DNA of 64,000 nt from Unio delphinus (lineage: Eukaryota > Mollusca > Bivalvia > Unionida > Unionidae): positions 9,516,001-9,580,000 of the forward strand of contig JAQISU010000057.1 in assembly GCA_029339505.1 (NCBI GenBank), written 5' to 3'. The translations under genes were made by a program, and so were the position numbers. Shown one piece after another: positions 33,611 through 46,800 of this stretch (its first letter is position 1; every line of letters starts with the position of its first letter). Below the pieces are notes generated by a model. It did not search any database, was not told where the DNA came from, and saw only the letters and a list, made by a program, of their open reading frames with translations.

Positions 33611-35619
33611 GCCTCCTTACTCACTTTAATAGGGTCCATCTCAGTCTCAGGAGGGGGGGGCATACCTATTTCATTATTTTGTTTAACTTTTCCTTGTTTA
33701 TATTAAATTACTTTTCAGTCACTATCATAAATGTTATTTTCTTTAAAAGAACTTTAATTTGATGAGATGAAACTGCTGACACATCTCTTATGGTGTTTTC
33801 TTTTGAATTGCTGTACAGTTTTAAGGTATTAATGATCTTTTTTTCGTTTTGGTGATTTAGAAGCCTGTCTTTTTAAATGGGATGTAAACATTTTGCTTTT
33901 CTCCCTTGTGGATTCTTTAGGCATGATCTGTAGTACTCCTGACATGATGTCAAATGCTACAGACAAAATGACACCCAGTGTCATCATTATTTTCAGTCCT
34001 AATTTGTTGAGGTCTCTAAATACAGTTGAGTTCCATTTCTGTCAGACTAGTAGTCTTTATCACCTTCTTTGGCCTAAATATTCAACTTGAAAGAATAAGA
34101 TATTCTTTGTGATTCACTCATTCAAAGATGTCATAGCATGAGGTAATCATTATTACTTCCAAGTTTGCTGCATTCCCCTAGTGACAAACAAGCATCTTGA
34201 TCGCTTAATGGACTTGACAAATAGTCCTGACAAAGCACATGTTACTTTTTATTACACATTTCGGATATTTATCTGAACCTTTCCAATGGTACTGTGAAGT
34301 AATTTGAATGAATTAAGAACTTGTTTTTGAATGACAAAAATTCTTATTTGAATGAATTTAAAAGTCTTTAAATGAGCGTATAACTTTGCTGCATGAATTT
34401 TTAAGTTTCTTTGAACAAGTTACAAAGATGTTTGAAAACCTTTTAATCTCATAAACATTGAAACCTCTTTTGACCAGATAATTGTTAACACATCGTCAGG
34501 GATAAAGATTGACTATTGGTTCATTTGAATTCTTATAAACAAAAATTATTTGACAGCAGGTGTTTTGGGGAAATAAGTCAGTTTAAACTTCAAGGGATCT
34601 AAAATTTAACAAAGGAAATTAGATTTGAGAAAATAAGACACTGCTCAAACATGAGAAATGGCTGTTTAAGTTATGTGATTTTAGATTGGGCTGTACTAAA
34701 TTTTGTCTCGGTAGCAAAGTTGCAAGGGTAGGCACTTTCACGTGTCCCAATTACTGTTTTCTAATCCAATTGTATTATGATTATTAATGTAAATTACATA
34801 AATCACATTTTGTGAAGTGGATAACTTTGAAGTTTGTATTCTTGTCTAACATTTACGATTTCTTACCTCAAACATTTTGAGTGTTGAGGTTGATGATAGA
34901 AAATATAAGCAAACAGAAAGTAAACTTTACAAATTTCAATTGTGAAAATTGAATATAAATAGGTATGAAACTTTCTACACTGTTAATTCAGTATTTGTGC
35001 AATATTATTTATTAATGATTTGTACATTCCTATTTCCTTGTAGAAATAATAGAAATATATGTACATTTAACTATTCAGTTTTATGTTGATATTGGTATTT
35101 ATTCTTTTAGACTGAGCAATATTACTCACTATATTTCCCCATCATATGCTGGATTCTTAGTAGTAGTTATATTGAGAGTTCTGAACCACCTTAAAAATTA
35201 GTAAATTTAAAGTTTAAATCTCATATCCCTATATGGAATTATTTCTTGATCAATTCTATCTTTTGCAAACAAATTACACCTGCTATCCACAGATGACATT
35301 TCTGGTTCACTCCTACTTTTATCTAAAATACCTGCAGCTCCCAGGACTTTAGCCCCATTTTGGAAATTGACTAAAGTGATATTTCAGTGCTTGATCATTC
35401 ATCTGTGTCATTCATCTGTGTGCAATAAAAATCCTGTATCTCTATATGAGAACATTTCTAGCTCACTCCTATGTTTTTTTTTTTGTTTTTTTACTAAAAT
35501 TAAAGGCCCAAATGTCCTTGAACATAATGATTTTTCTAAATATTACCATATTTAGCATTGGGCTACAAAATTATTTTTTTACATTTTGTATCTGGATTCC
35601 AGAAAAGTTGTGTACCACC
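33611..35619. other. Intergenic-looking, no feature seen
   Basis: AT-rich sequence without a recognisable gene or named repeat. Confidence 0.5.
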
Positions 35620-36590
35620 CATTTTTAGCTCTACTGGTCAAAGACTAAAACAGTTAAATGGATGGTCTGCTCTCTTTCTCTCCTTCTGTTAGCGTAAGTT
35701 ATTATCGTCCTAAACTATTCTGAGGATTGCTATGAAATTTTTCTCCCATGTAGGTCCTAAATAAAAATAATACCACTTAGTCATTATACTGACGATCTTG
35801 AAAATCTTTTTATTGTTACTTCTTTAGATTGGATAGTCATGTGAACATGGTTCTTTTACTGAACAGCTTCTTATTTTGTCTTGTTGGTCCAAATAGAAAC
35901 TTGTGTAAATTTGACAATTCATATGGCTGCCATGATGGCTATTTTGAGAATAATTACATTACTCCATGTAAACAAATAGCTAAATTGACATGCAGTTTTC
36001 AATTTGACTTCATAATATACATGTCCACCATTGTATCCATCTTGAAAATCTTGCTAACACTGTGCATGATAGTTGGTCATATCAACAATATATTTTCACC
36101 AATGGACAGTTTATGGTGTTGAGTTGGTCTTAAAATGGTCACTATCTGACATCCTAAATGAAATAGTAGCAGTGCCCTAGTTGTTAGCATGCCAGGCTAG
36201 TGACAAAGGTGGCGGGTTTGAATCGTACTATCAGATCAGTCCAAGTCTGCTACTACATTATCTTTGGGCAAGGCATTTTACTCCAGTTGGCTCAGTACTT
36301 AATAGCCAGCTTGTGTTGTAAAACAGAACTTAAATGAAAATAGTGTTGATCTGATGCTCAGTATGGCTACCATGGCAGCCATCTTGAAAGCCTTCTTATT
36401 GCTACTTCTAATTGGAAAGTCATATTGTCGTGGGCTTTTCACCCTAAAACTTTTTGAGATAATGAGTTGGTCCTGAATAAAATTCTTGGTACAACAACAC
36501 CTGAAGAGATGGTCATATTTGACATGGTTTACACCCAAAAATTTATGATAATGTTTAGTTTGGTCTTAAATGAATATGTTTATCTGATAT
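35620..36590 (+). repeat. Diverged copies of a long mollusc-type tandem repeat
   Basis: Starts near 35625 with 'ttttagctctactggtcaaa', then has recurrent blocks of the type 'ggctgccatgatggct', 'ccatcttgaaaatcttg', 'ttattgctacttct' and 'agttggtcttaaatgaaaat' (around 35791, 36040, 36381, 36470). The blocks are far apart and degraded, so the unit (about 150-200 bp) is inferred. A SINE-like insert is at 36170-36330. Confidence 0.6.
36170..36330 (+). mobile_element. SINE-C: third tRNA-derived SINE family
   Basis: Head 'gccctagttgttagcatgcc' (A-box-like) and 'ggcgggtttgaatc' (B box). Central block 'ctttgggcaaggcattttac' followed by 'ttggctcagta', a domain shared by many invertebrate and fish SINEs. 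It differs from SINE-A and SINE-B. Confidence 0.75.
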
Positions 36591-37668
36591 CCAATATGGT
36601 CATCACAATGGCCAGTTTGAAAACCTTGTTTTTACATATCCAATATGGTCATCACAATGGCCAGTTTGAAAACCTTGTTTTTATGTATCCAATATGGTCA
36701 TCACAATGGTCAGTTTGAAAACCTTGTTTTTATGTATCCAATATGGTCATCACAATGGTCAGTTTGAAAACCTTGTTTTTACATATCCAATATGGTCATC
36801 ACAATGGCCAGTTTGAAAACCTTGTTTTTACATATCCAATATGGTCATCACAATGGCCAGTTTGAAAACCTTGTTTTTATGTATCCAATATGGTCATCAC
36901 AATGGCCAGTTTGAAAACCTTGTTTTTATGTATCCAATATGGTCATCACAATGGTCAGTTTGAAAACCTTGTTTTTATGTATCCAATATGGTCATCACAA
37001 TGGTCAGTTTGAAAACCTTGTTTTTACATATCCAATATGGTCATCACAATGGCCAGTTTGAAAACCTTGTTTTTACATATCCAATATGGTCATCACAATG
37101 GCCAGTTTGAAAACCTTGTTTTTACATATCCAATATGGTCATCACAATGGCCAGTTTGAAAACCTTGTTTTTATGTATCCAATATGGTCATCACAATGGC
37201 CAGTTTGAAAACCTTGTTTTTACGTATCCAATATGGTCATCACAATGGCCAGTTTGAAAACCTTGTTTTTATGTATCCAATATGGTCATCACAATGGTCA
37301 GTTTGAAAACCTTGTTTTTATGTATCCAATATGGTCATCACAATGGTCAGTTTGAAAACCTTGTTTTTACATATCCAATATGGTCATCACAATGGCCAGT
37401 TTGAAAACCTTGTTTTTACATATCCAATATGGTCATCACAATGGCCAGTTTGAAAACCTTGTTTTTACATATCCAATATGGTCATCACAATGGCCAGTTT
37501 GAAAACCTTGTTTTTATGTATCCAATATGGTCATCACAATGGCCAGTTTGAAAACCTTGTTTTTACGTATCCAATATGGTCATCACATTGGCCAGTTTGA
37601 AAACCTTGTTTTTATGTATCCAATATGGTCATCACAATGGTCAGTTTGAAAACCTTGTTTTTATGTAA
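36591..37668. repeat. 49-bp minisatellite, 22 copies, with 7-unit higher-order repeat
   Basis: Unit: 'ccaatatggtcatcacaatg', 'gccagtttgaaaaccttgtt', 'tttacatat'. Spacing is exactly 49 bases (36591, 36640, 36689 ... 37620). Two variable sites (ggCcag/ggTcag and acata/atgta/acgta) define unit types. The order of units 9-15 (36983-37325) is repeated in units 16-22 (37326-37668), a 343-bp higher-order unit. The unit resembles the 'ccaatatggtcaccatggc..ccatcttgaaaatcttg' portion of the older flanking repeat. Confidence 0.97.
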
Positions 37669-37763
37669 GAATAACAAATATGATTTTAACATTTAGCACT
37701 ATAAAGAAAGGAAAGGTCTTAGATTCCTGTATATTCCTTTTGGACATGGACTCTTGTTATAAA

Positions 37764-38440
37764 ACTAAATTACTCAAGTCCCTGGACACTCAACCAAATG
37801 AAACTTGGATTAATCTGGAATAAACCTGAAGAGCCCATGGGATAGCCTGATATCTGTCATCATGGCTTGTCCATTCATCTGTTATTGATAGTCCTGCTAA
37901 ACTACTCATGCCGTGAAACTTTACACACACATTCACCCTGTTGTCTAGTTGGTCCTAATTAAAAATGGTGGAGCTCAGAAATACAGTCTGAAAATCTTGA
38001 TGAAATGTTCGTTACTGCTACTCCACCTGAATGAATGGTCATAACATCGGATTTTCATGAAAAGATTGAAATTGAATGAAAATAATGCTAATCTGACAAC
38101 CAGCATTGTGAAAATTATATCACTACTCCAGAATTGCTGGTTATGTCAACATAGGTTTTTCACACAAAGAAACTTTGTATGGTATCTGAATTGTCCTAAA
38201 TGAAGATGATGCTCAGCAGACAACCAGTATGGCTGGAACAGTGAACATATTGAAAATATTGTCACTAATTGTCATCAAAAGTCTTATTTTTGCTCAATTG
38301 TCCTAATGAAAAAGGTGCCAATCTTACAACACACACTCCTTACTTGTATGTTTATGGCTATCCCATGGGCTCTTCATGTTTATTCCATATTAATCCAATT
38401 TCATTTGGTTGAGTGTCCAGGGACTCTAGTAAATTGCCAT
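37764..38440. repeat. Inverted repeat pair (~70-bp arms, ~510-bp loop)
   Basis: Left arm 37777-37847: 'agtccctggacactcaacca' ... 'gagcccatgggatagcc'. Right arm 38356-38425 is its reverse complement with few changes and two short indels. Weaker matching extends a further ~13 bases outwards. The loop holds diverged copies of the 'gaaaatcttg..actgctactcc' repeat. It could be a foldback or MITE-like element, or a local inversion. I see no clear target duplication. Confidence 0.88.
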
Positions 38441-38694
38441 GACTAATTTGAAAATCTTATAACACAGCTATGTCAGAAATGGTTTCAACACTCAGTAAAC
38501 TCGAAAAAAAAAAAAAATTATCTTGACTTCCTGGAAGTTCATTTCAGACAGTAGAGTCTCAGTCCCTTTGAGGGTCTTCCTATATTGACATTTTGTATCC
38601 TACAAATATTTTTAGACCATTCATATCATTTCAAAACAAAAATACACTGAAGTATTTGGACTCTAGGAAAATTTTATGATTGTGACTTTAGTTT
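38441..38694. other. Intergenic-looking, no gene
   Basis: More degraded repeat text ('atttgaaaatcttataacac') and no coding region. Confidence 0.45.
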
Positions 38695-38959
38695 ACCACA
38701 AACATAAGGGGCCCCGAGTGGTCTAAAGCGCTGTCCGTTACAGACCACTGCCATCTCACTTCTGTCTGCGCATGCTTGAGTTGAAGGTTCGGTAAATGTA
38801 GTTATGTGAGAAAGCTTGCCAGTAGCTTCTCGTGGGTCGGTTCTTTCCGGGGTTTGTCCGGTTTCTTCCTCCACCATTAATACTGGCTGCCATGTATAGC
38901 CTATATTGTGCTGAAAAATGGTGTTAAACCATAAAAACAAAAAACTAACCACAAACATA
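38695..38959 (+). mobile_element. SINE-B copy with 12-bp target duplication
   Basis: The SINE body is 38707-38947, from 'ggggccccgagtggtctaaa' to 'gtgctgaaaaatggtgttaa' and an A/C-rich tail. It is flanked by identical 'accacaaacata' at 38695-38706 and 38948-38959. The tRNA-like head has lost about 9 bases ('gagtgg|tctaaag') compared with other copies. Confidence 0.95.
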
Positions 38960-41900
38960 GATATACAGCAAGTAGAGTGAACACAAAGATGAAATGTTGA
39001 CCACTTTGTAACTTGATCTATTAGCCATATGTTGACATTTTCGTAGTTGATGTTCTCTGTATTTTCAGTATTTCTCATTTAATATGCATTGATTTAAGAT
39101 GGTAACAGGGCCATTGAAACTTATGCTTCATGAGTTTCCTTACATCACCCAACCCCCACCAACATGTTTTGCCTAGGACATCCATACATAATTTCTTTTG
39201 TTAACTGACTTGCTGCACTGTTGCTTGATGTAGCAAGATGACATTCTATGGACACAAGCCATTTTGCTATAAACCCTTAAAATGACAGACAAGAAATATT
39301 TGGCCTGTCTTAAATTTTGCAGCAGACTTTTCATTGCTAATGGGTCGTAGGTCATAACCTTGCATGCAATACAAACAAATGCCATAAGTGTCATATACAC
39401 TTGATTTCTCCCATTTCAAAGACAATTAACATAGTACAGATGAAGTTACTGTATTTTCTCCAATAGAATTAATTACCATTACTAATGGACCAATATCATG
39501 GTAAATTTCACTTATGACAAATTAGTCCCTGCAGTGTGAAATATTAGCACTATCTTGTCTAAATGTTGGTAAAATGTACACATAAGGTTATCGATAAATA
39601 ATCGTTTCCTACATTGCTGTCCCACCGTTAATACACCCCATTCGTATTGTTAAAAGATGTCACATCTTAGTTGAACAGATAGATTTTTTAAAAACCACTT
39701 GTAACTATTGCCAACTAGCATTTCTTTGGCATAAAGAATCATACAATCCTAATAATTATCAATTCTTAGAATGATTTATATGGCATTCAAAATAAATACA
39801 AACACATATCTTAAGACTTATATCAGGAAACATTGCTAATGAAGTTAAGACAATACTTTAGAATTGAGATTCGCTATCTTTTTTTCCATTTAGCAGAACT
39901 GTCTCGTTACACACCTGGTAATGAGTAGTAGATTTTCAACTACATGTCCACTGGACAGTCTTTACAGGGGCTCTTGCCTTCCTCCAGAATTGGGACTTGT
40001 CTCACCAAAAAACTTAACTGCCCGATTGTTTTGTTTTAAGACTTGTATAAAACACAAGGCTTCACCTGAGGAACCCCCCCCCCCCAACTTTTGACTTACA
40101 CAATCAGAATTGAAGTGTATCTAACTGCCAGTATTAACACATTTCCCTCTGATGTTGAAATTTATTTTATTCCTGCTTTCATTAATTTTCTGATCTCTGC
40201 AAAGTTGCAACTTAATTCAAATATTTCAGAAAGTACAATGTTGCTGCAACATTTTAACCCTTTGCATTTCGATAAACAGAATACATTCTTTACCCTCGTG
40301 TCCAGTTTTTCCAGACATTGTTATCAAATGAAATCTCATTAAGAATTAATCTAGTCCCAAACTGATGTATTAAAGTACATGCATCCTCAACATGCCATGT
40401 ATTATTTTTGTGCAAAATCAAATAACACATAATAACATAATTGAAATTTTGAATTTAAAATTGCTATATGTTACAATGACATATGCAAAATTCGCCCTAT
40501 TATGTGTTACATGGACATCTGAAAAGTAGATACTGTTACACAATATAATGAATGTGATGCAGTCTTTATGAAGTTGAATGTTATTTTAGATGCAAGTTTT
40601 AAAGAAATATGAAACATACATGGTAAATAAAGAGAAGGTAAACAACAGTTAACTTGCGCGCCACACATGCAAGCAGATTGTGTTGATATGGCGGCTTTCA
40701 AACAAAGAAACACAAGAACATATACGATTATATTTGGATTGCTGCATATTTTCTCTTGATAAGATGACTAAAATCCTTAAATGATGGGATGATATATGAG
40801 ACAAACCTGAGATGTAAGGAATTTTACAACCAGTGGATAAAAGAATTATTATGTAAAAACATACTATTTCTCATCTCGCTCAGACAAAGGCATACGTGGC
40901 CGCTTGACTTTAGAAAAGTATGACGATGTCTTGAATGTAAAACTATTTTAAACATTGAAGGTTAAAAACGGGTTGTTGTATTGCATGAATGAGTTAAAGG
41001 TTACAACATCACATAATATGAATTCTGTCTATGGGATCATCAAAAGGAACAAAAGATAAAAACAAATATGTTGTGGATAAATCTGCATTCCTATCTAACA
41101 ATTTGCCATTTTGAGAGACCTGAATTTAAGTTGCCTTAAAATGGCATAAATTCACAATATATTTCTATATTTCATAAAGTTACAAACAAAAAGGTTCAAA
41201 ATAACATGGGAATTGTTAGGTGACACTCTAATGTATAAAATAACAGATTAGGAAGTTAGAACCTTCAAACGATTTTCTACAAAAAGAACAATCACTATAG
41301 ACCAACATGATGAATTGTATAAAATTGAAAATCAAACGAATTAATAATAAAATGTATGTACCCGTACTCGTAAAGTGGACAGGTTTTATAAGTTCTTTTA
41401 ATACGGGGATCAGCTGAAAATATAATTAAGTAGTTTAATATATCTTTATAATGAAAAAAATGATGATCATTGATTCACCAATACCAAGAGTGAGAATTCT
41501 GCAAAAGATGACCAATCCGTCTTCTGAAAAAATGAATACAGAAAATATTTGTAAGGTCATACTCCGTAGAATACAAGACGCATTTATTTAGGCTGCTACT
41601 GGGTATATTTTATAATGGAAATGATAAGGATCTATATGAATTCTTTGGTGAGATTAAACCCTACATAGTGATGATCATTTATGGAACAATTGGGGATTTT
41701 TTGACTTTTGAAGGTACAACTTGATTTGTGTTTTGCTTCAAGTTCAGCCGATATAATAGTAATAATAATACTTGGTTTCAAAATATAGTTAATAAGACAT
41801 TTTTTAAAAAATGGCTCAGATTGCAGCACGACTGCTGGAATGCTAAATACTAAATTTGCACAGGAAGTAAGTTCATTCATTATCAGAATATAATTTGTGA

Positions 41901-42843
41901 ATCTACACCTTTTTAAGCATACATCACATGGGGATAGATCATAGACGAATTTATCAGAATTGGTGGACGAGAAGAATGCATATAATAATGCCCGAAAAGT
42001 GAATGACAAATGTTCCAACTATGCACTCCTTCTTAAAATGTACATATAAATTTTGCCTTTTACCCATATAAGCTTCGGTTTAGTAAGTAAAAGATGGGTA
42101 ATCTTTCGGTTTAGTAAGTGTCCAATTAGAGTGGAGAATATTAGTGACATTGAAATTCAGTTTGATATCTGCAAATGTGTATACCACGAGAGACCATGTG
42201 AGTATTCCACATAGGGTTACCAAATAAGAAAGAATTAAAGATGTTGATATGTTCGTCGTTAAGAAGTAAAAAGTTAAATTTTGCGGAATGGAGACTTTAT
42301 TCGGATTGGTATCGCGACATAAACCAGTTCAAAAGCAAAAATGTGCTTTAGCACTTGTTACACTTGGTACGATTACTATTGATCTGCAACAGAGTAAAGA
42401 AAAATTCAATGATATGATTTCCAAAGAAGGCTTAGAAGTATAGTGCATACTTTATCAACGCCAGCTACAAGTTGCATGGGATGTTTTTGTTTTTCTTTAC
42501 TCTGATTTGTAAAAACTATATTGAAATCCACGCAGCATTGCAATTAAACAACAATTAGTCATACTCATTCTCGGGGGAGCTAAATACATACCATCGGGAT
42601 TATATCTCTCTATGAAAACGAGGCAATAACAATATGCTATCATAGCCTGCAAAGGTTGCAATTGCATTGAAACGATTTGTGAATATATTCAATGATGCAG
42701 AGTTGATAATAAAATAACTGAGACGTAGATATGCACTCTGATGACACAAACGTTGTTCAAATTTTGTGAAAAGCAAGTAGACGACATAAAGATTTGAGAT
42801 CATCATTGTCACCTAATAGGGTTGTATTCAGATCATCAAGCTT

Positions 42844-42845
<2 letters not shown>
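38960..42845. other. Long AT-rich stretch, no gene seen
   Basis: No coding region or repeat I can name. A poly(C) run is at 40075-40085. Several 60-130-codon open frames have no recognisable domain. Confidence 0.5.
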
Positions 42846-42877
<32 letters not shown>

Positions 42878-42902
42878 GTGTGTGTGTGTGTGCGTATGTG
42901 TG
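42846..42902. repeat. (AT)n-(GT)n compound microsatellite
   Basis: AT run at 42846-42874 followed by GT run with two interruptions. Confidence 0.95.
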
Positions 42903-44514
42903 TATTATCAGGACAAAAATGTTTTGAAAAGAATGACAATACGTAGCATTCATTCAGAACAAGTATGAATAGGTTTTCAAAGTTGACAAATTTGTAAATA
43001 ATACCAAAAAAAACACGAAAAGAAGGTAAAGTTCAAATCAATAGAGAGATTACTTAGATGGGTAACGAATAATCTAATAATAATTGCAAATGTTGGCGAA
43101 AATGAAAGTGGTGACGACAAATTCTGAGAAAACATGGAACACTTTAATATGGAACGAAAGTATCTGAGGAAGACAATATATTTCTACTAATATTTGAGAA
43201 AGAGATTTGATGAGACGATCTTACCACCCTTAAGATCATTCTATACATTACTCGGACTCGCAAATATTTCACAGGAAGATTATGAATATGTGAAAGATGT
43301 GCGCCATGTCAATGTAAAAACCCATTCAGCAAAGTAGAATTCTAATTTTTAATTTACTATGATTTATGTCCCGCGATAGAGCCATTAATTCGTTGAAGGA
43401 TTATCATGCTACCACATAAATATGCACTATCTATCCTAGTTTGCTGATGGACGTATAAACATATGAAAGTCAAATAAGTCATAAAGTCTCTGGGTTATAA
43501 TACCCATTACGGTAATTCCATGACGCCTCGTTAAATGAGAAACTACAAAACAAGTCACAATAACGCAAGACTATGTGACGTCGTTGGATGATAAAGGTGC
43601 TTTTGATAAAATATGAAGTTCATGTGGAAGTACTCGTACATTTATATAACTATTTCAAAGATTCCTCTTTAGCCCCTGAAAAACTTACCTCACGTTGATA
43701 CACTATCACGTTTGCTAAAGAAACCGTTAGTGGACATAAAGGTGAAACCATCAATACTGAAGCTATTACGTAAGCTACGTAACTAACGAGGGCTATATTA
43801 TTCATCATCATAAACTTAAACTCTATGTCCACTTAGGGACGGGATAGTCCATGATACACAAAGCCATTTTTGTTAAATAAGAAACATGCTTAAAGACATG
43901 TATGGAACTTAATATTGAATTAAGGACAAGGTTACAAATAATTTGAAAAATAACTTTTTCTAAATAAAATTGATGAATAATGCTCATTTTGGGAAACAAA
44001 AAAATCTTTGCAAACGTACCAAGGACAAGATATGTACATATAAGAAAAAAGTTCTCTAAATACCAGAACGAGGTTTCATTTGCGAGAAGGGCAATCCTAC
44101 ATGAGGACTTAGTATGGTCAGAATGAAAATTAAGAAATTTAGATTTTTTAAAATATATCTACTGTGTTTTCAGATTTATTCAAATAAAGCATTCATGTAT
44201 AAATTCAACCACACTTAGTTGAAAATAATATATAAAGCAAATGTCAGACTAAATGATATGGATTATGCATAACATTGGAAACTGATAATCTGTACTATGA
44301 TTTAGAACAGATTATAAATTATTATGCTACCAGTCATTTCCTAAAACATTAACATATATGGTAGGGCACTAGTAAACAAGAAAGTGATTGGATTTGTACA
44401 AGTAGAATTAACTAGCATACGAATCCAGTCATTTTGTGAATTGAGATCTAAATCCTACTCCATTGTGACTGACAAAGAAGACGAGCTGGCTTATATTAAT
44501 GATGCCATGTACTC
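42903..44514. other. AT-rich, no gene seen
   Basis: Nothing supportable. Confidence 0.5.
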
Positions 44515-45478
44515 ATAATCTTTTGGCTGTTATACCTATTCCATTAAATATGGATGATATGCTTAACTCTACCCAGCTGTTATACCCATTCCATTAAATA
44601 TGGCAAGCTTAACTCTACCCAGCTGGAATACCCATTCCACCAAATATGGATGACATGCTTAACTCTACCCAGCTGTTATACCCATTCCACCAAATATGGA
44701 TGACATGCTTAACTCTACCCAGCTGTTATACCCATTCCATCGGATATGGCATGCTTAACTCTACCCAGCTGTTATACCCATTCCATCGGATATGGCATGC
44801 TTAACTCTACCCAACTGTTATACCTATTCCACCATGTATGGCATGCTTAACTCTAACCAGCTGTTATACCTATTCCACCAAGTATGGCATGCTTAACTCT
44901 AACCAGCTGTTATACCTATTCCACCAAGTATGGCATGCTTAACTCTAACCAGCTGTTATACCTATTCCACCAAGTATGGCATGCTTAACTCTAACCAACT
45001 GTTATACCTATTCCACCAAGTATGGCATGCTTAACTCTAACCAGCTGTTATACCTATTCCACCAAGTATGGCATGCTTAACTCTAACCAGCTGTTATACC
45101 TATTCCACCAAGTATGGCATGCTTAACTCTAACCAGCTGTTATACCTATTCCACCAAGTATGGCATGCTTAACTCTAACCAGCTGTTATACCTATTCCAC
45201 CAAGTATGGCATGCATAACTCTAACCAGCTGTTATACCTATTCCACCAAGTATGGCATGCTTAACTCTAACCAGCTGTTATACCTATTCCACCAAGTATG
45301 GCATGCTTAACTCTAACCAGCTGTTATACCTATTCCACCAAGTATGGCATGCTTAACTCTACCCAACTGTTATACCTATTCCACCAAGTATGGCATGCTT
45401 AACTCTAACCAGCTGTTATACCTATTCCACCAAGTATGGCATGCTTAACTCTACCCAACTGTTATACCTATTCCACCA
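44515..45478. repeat. 46-bp minisatellite, ~21 copies
   Basis: Unit: 'ctgttatacctattccacca', 'agtatggcatgcttaactct', 'aaccag'. Spacing is 46 bases (44861, 44907 ...). The left four or five units are longer (~50 bp, with 'ggatgatatgc') and more varied. The right units are almost identical, so the array grew at the right. Each unit holds the palindromes gcatgc and cagctg. Confidence 0.97.
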
Positions 45479-46039
45479 AACAGAATGTATCATTGGTATC
45501 TTTACTTTTCACATTTTAGAAACGGAAGTGTTATAGTAGGGTTGGGTTTTACAAATGGTTTAGCTAAGGATTTATCTGGCACTTTTTGTATGTGAAATCT
45601 ATTATCTTTGGTTTTGGTTTGTTATTCACACCAAGAAACGTAATACTTTGGTTCTCTAGGACTCATTTAGGGTTTTCTAATTTTGCCAGGTAAATACCAG
45701 GTATCACAATGTAGTCATATGTAAGCTCACAAAGAGATACAGACACAACTAACTTTACAATATATTAACGTTACAGATTGTCTACCAACACTTAAGTCTA
45801 CTTGAAAATGAATGCACGTTATCACGCAAGACGACGTTAACAACAGAAGCACAAACATACAGAAATTTAATAGTTTAAATAATAGCAAATACAATGAGAT
45901 GCTCAGAATGTTCAACGCAGAAAAATGTGACCTAATGTTACAAATCCAGTAGCTATCGTAAATCTCGTAGAAGTTGGTATAACTAGAGAAGACAAAATAA
46001 TTCCTCCTAAACTACTTGGAGTATTGCCATGAAAAATTA
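45479..46039. other. No feature seen
   Basis: AT-rich, no recognisable content. Confidence 0.5.
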
Positions 46040-46800
46040 CACAAACTTTCATTACTATGTCAAGATGGTTCTCAATAGGTGCCACCCAGACATCTTGAGA
46101 ATAAGACCTTATGAGACAGCCTATTGGTTGACATCTGCCCAACATTCAGTCTTTTTATTGGGTACTAAATCACAATGGTGCTTATCTGACACACAATATC
46201 TTCCATGTTTTAAATCTTACTTTCGCTACTGAGTACTCTCTGTATAAGGAAGAGCATATGAACATCTGGTGTTCGCCAGAAGACTTATTTAGCTAAATGA
46301 AAATGTTTTATAACTTAATTGCTTGCATCTTGAAAATATTGTTATCGCTACTCTTTATGGATGGATGGTGATATGGACACAAAGTTTTCAGCAAGAGGTG
46401 TTTTATAATGTATGCTTTATTCTCATTGAAAATGGTGCTGGTCTAAAAAGAACTAATACCACCAGATGAGCCAGCTTGAAATTATTATTATAACTTTTTC
46501 CACTAAACAGGGAAGTGATCTTGACATTAGATTTTTCCCAGAGGTATTCTTATGAAGTTAGTAGTTGTGTCTAAAGACATAGTGCTGAAATGACCATCGA
46601 TATGGTCACCATTTCGGTCATCTTAACAAGCGTTGTTATTGATATGGGATTTTCGTCAAAAGACTTCGTATGGTGTATTTTGATTCTAATTGAAAATTGG
46701 CAGATTTAACGTCCAAAATATCCTCTATTTCTACCATCTTGACCAACTTGTTATTACTCACGAATATCAAAGATGTTTTCAACATTCAGTCGCGAAAAAA
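46040..46800 (+). repeat. Second block of the diverged long tandem repeat
   Basis: Recurrent 'catcttgaaaatattgttat', 'cgctactctttatgg', 'attctcattgaaaatggtgc' and 'atatggtcaccatttcggtc' at about 46090, 46330, 46470, 46610 and 46730. Spacing is about 120-240 bases. Same family as 35620-36590 and 37900-38490. Confidence 0.7.

Noticed and set aside
36591..37668. CRISPR-like array
   Set aside because: Units are contiguous with no unique spacers, and the DNA is clearly animal.
37764..38440. Pre-microRNA
   Set aside because: The arms are ~70 bp with a ~510-bp loop, far too large for a standard hairpin precursor.
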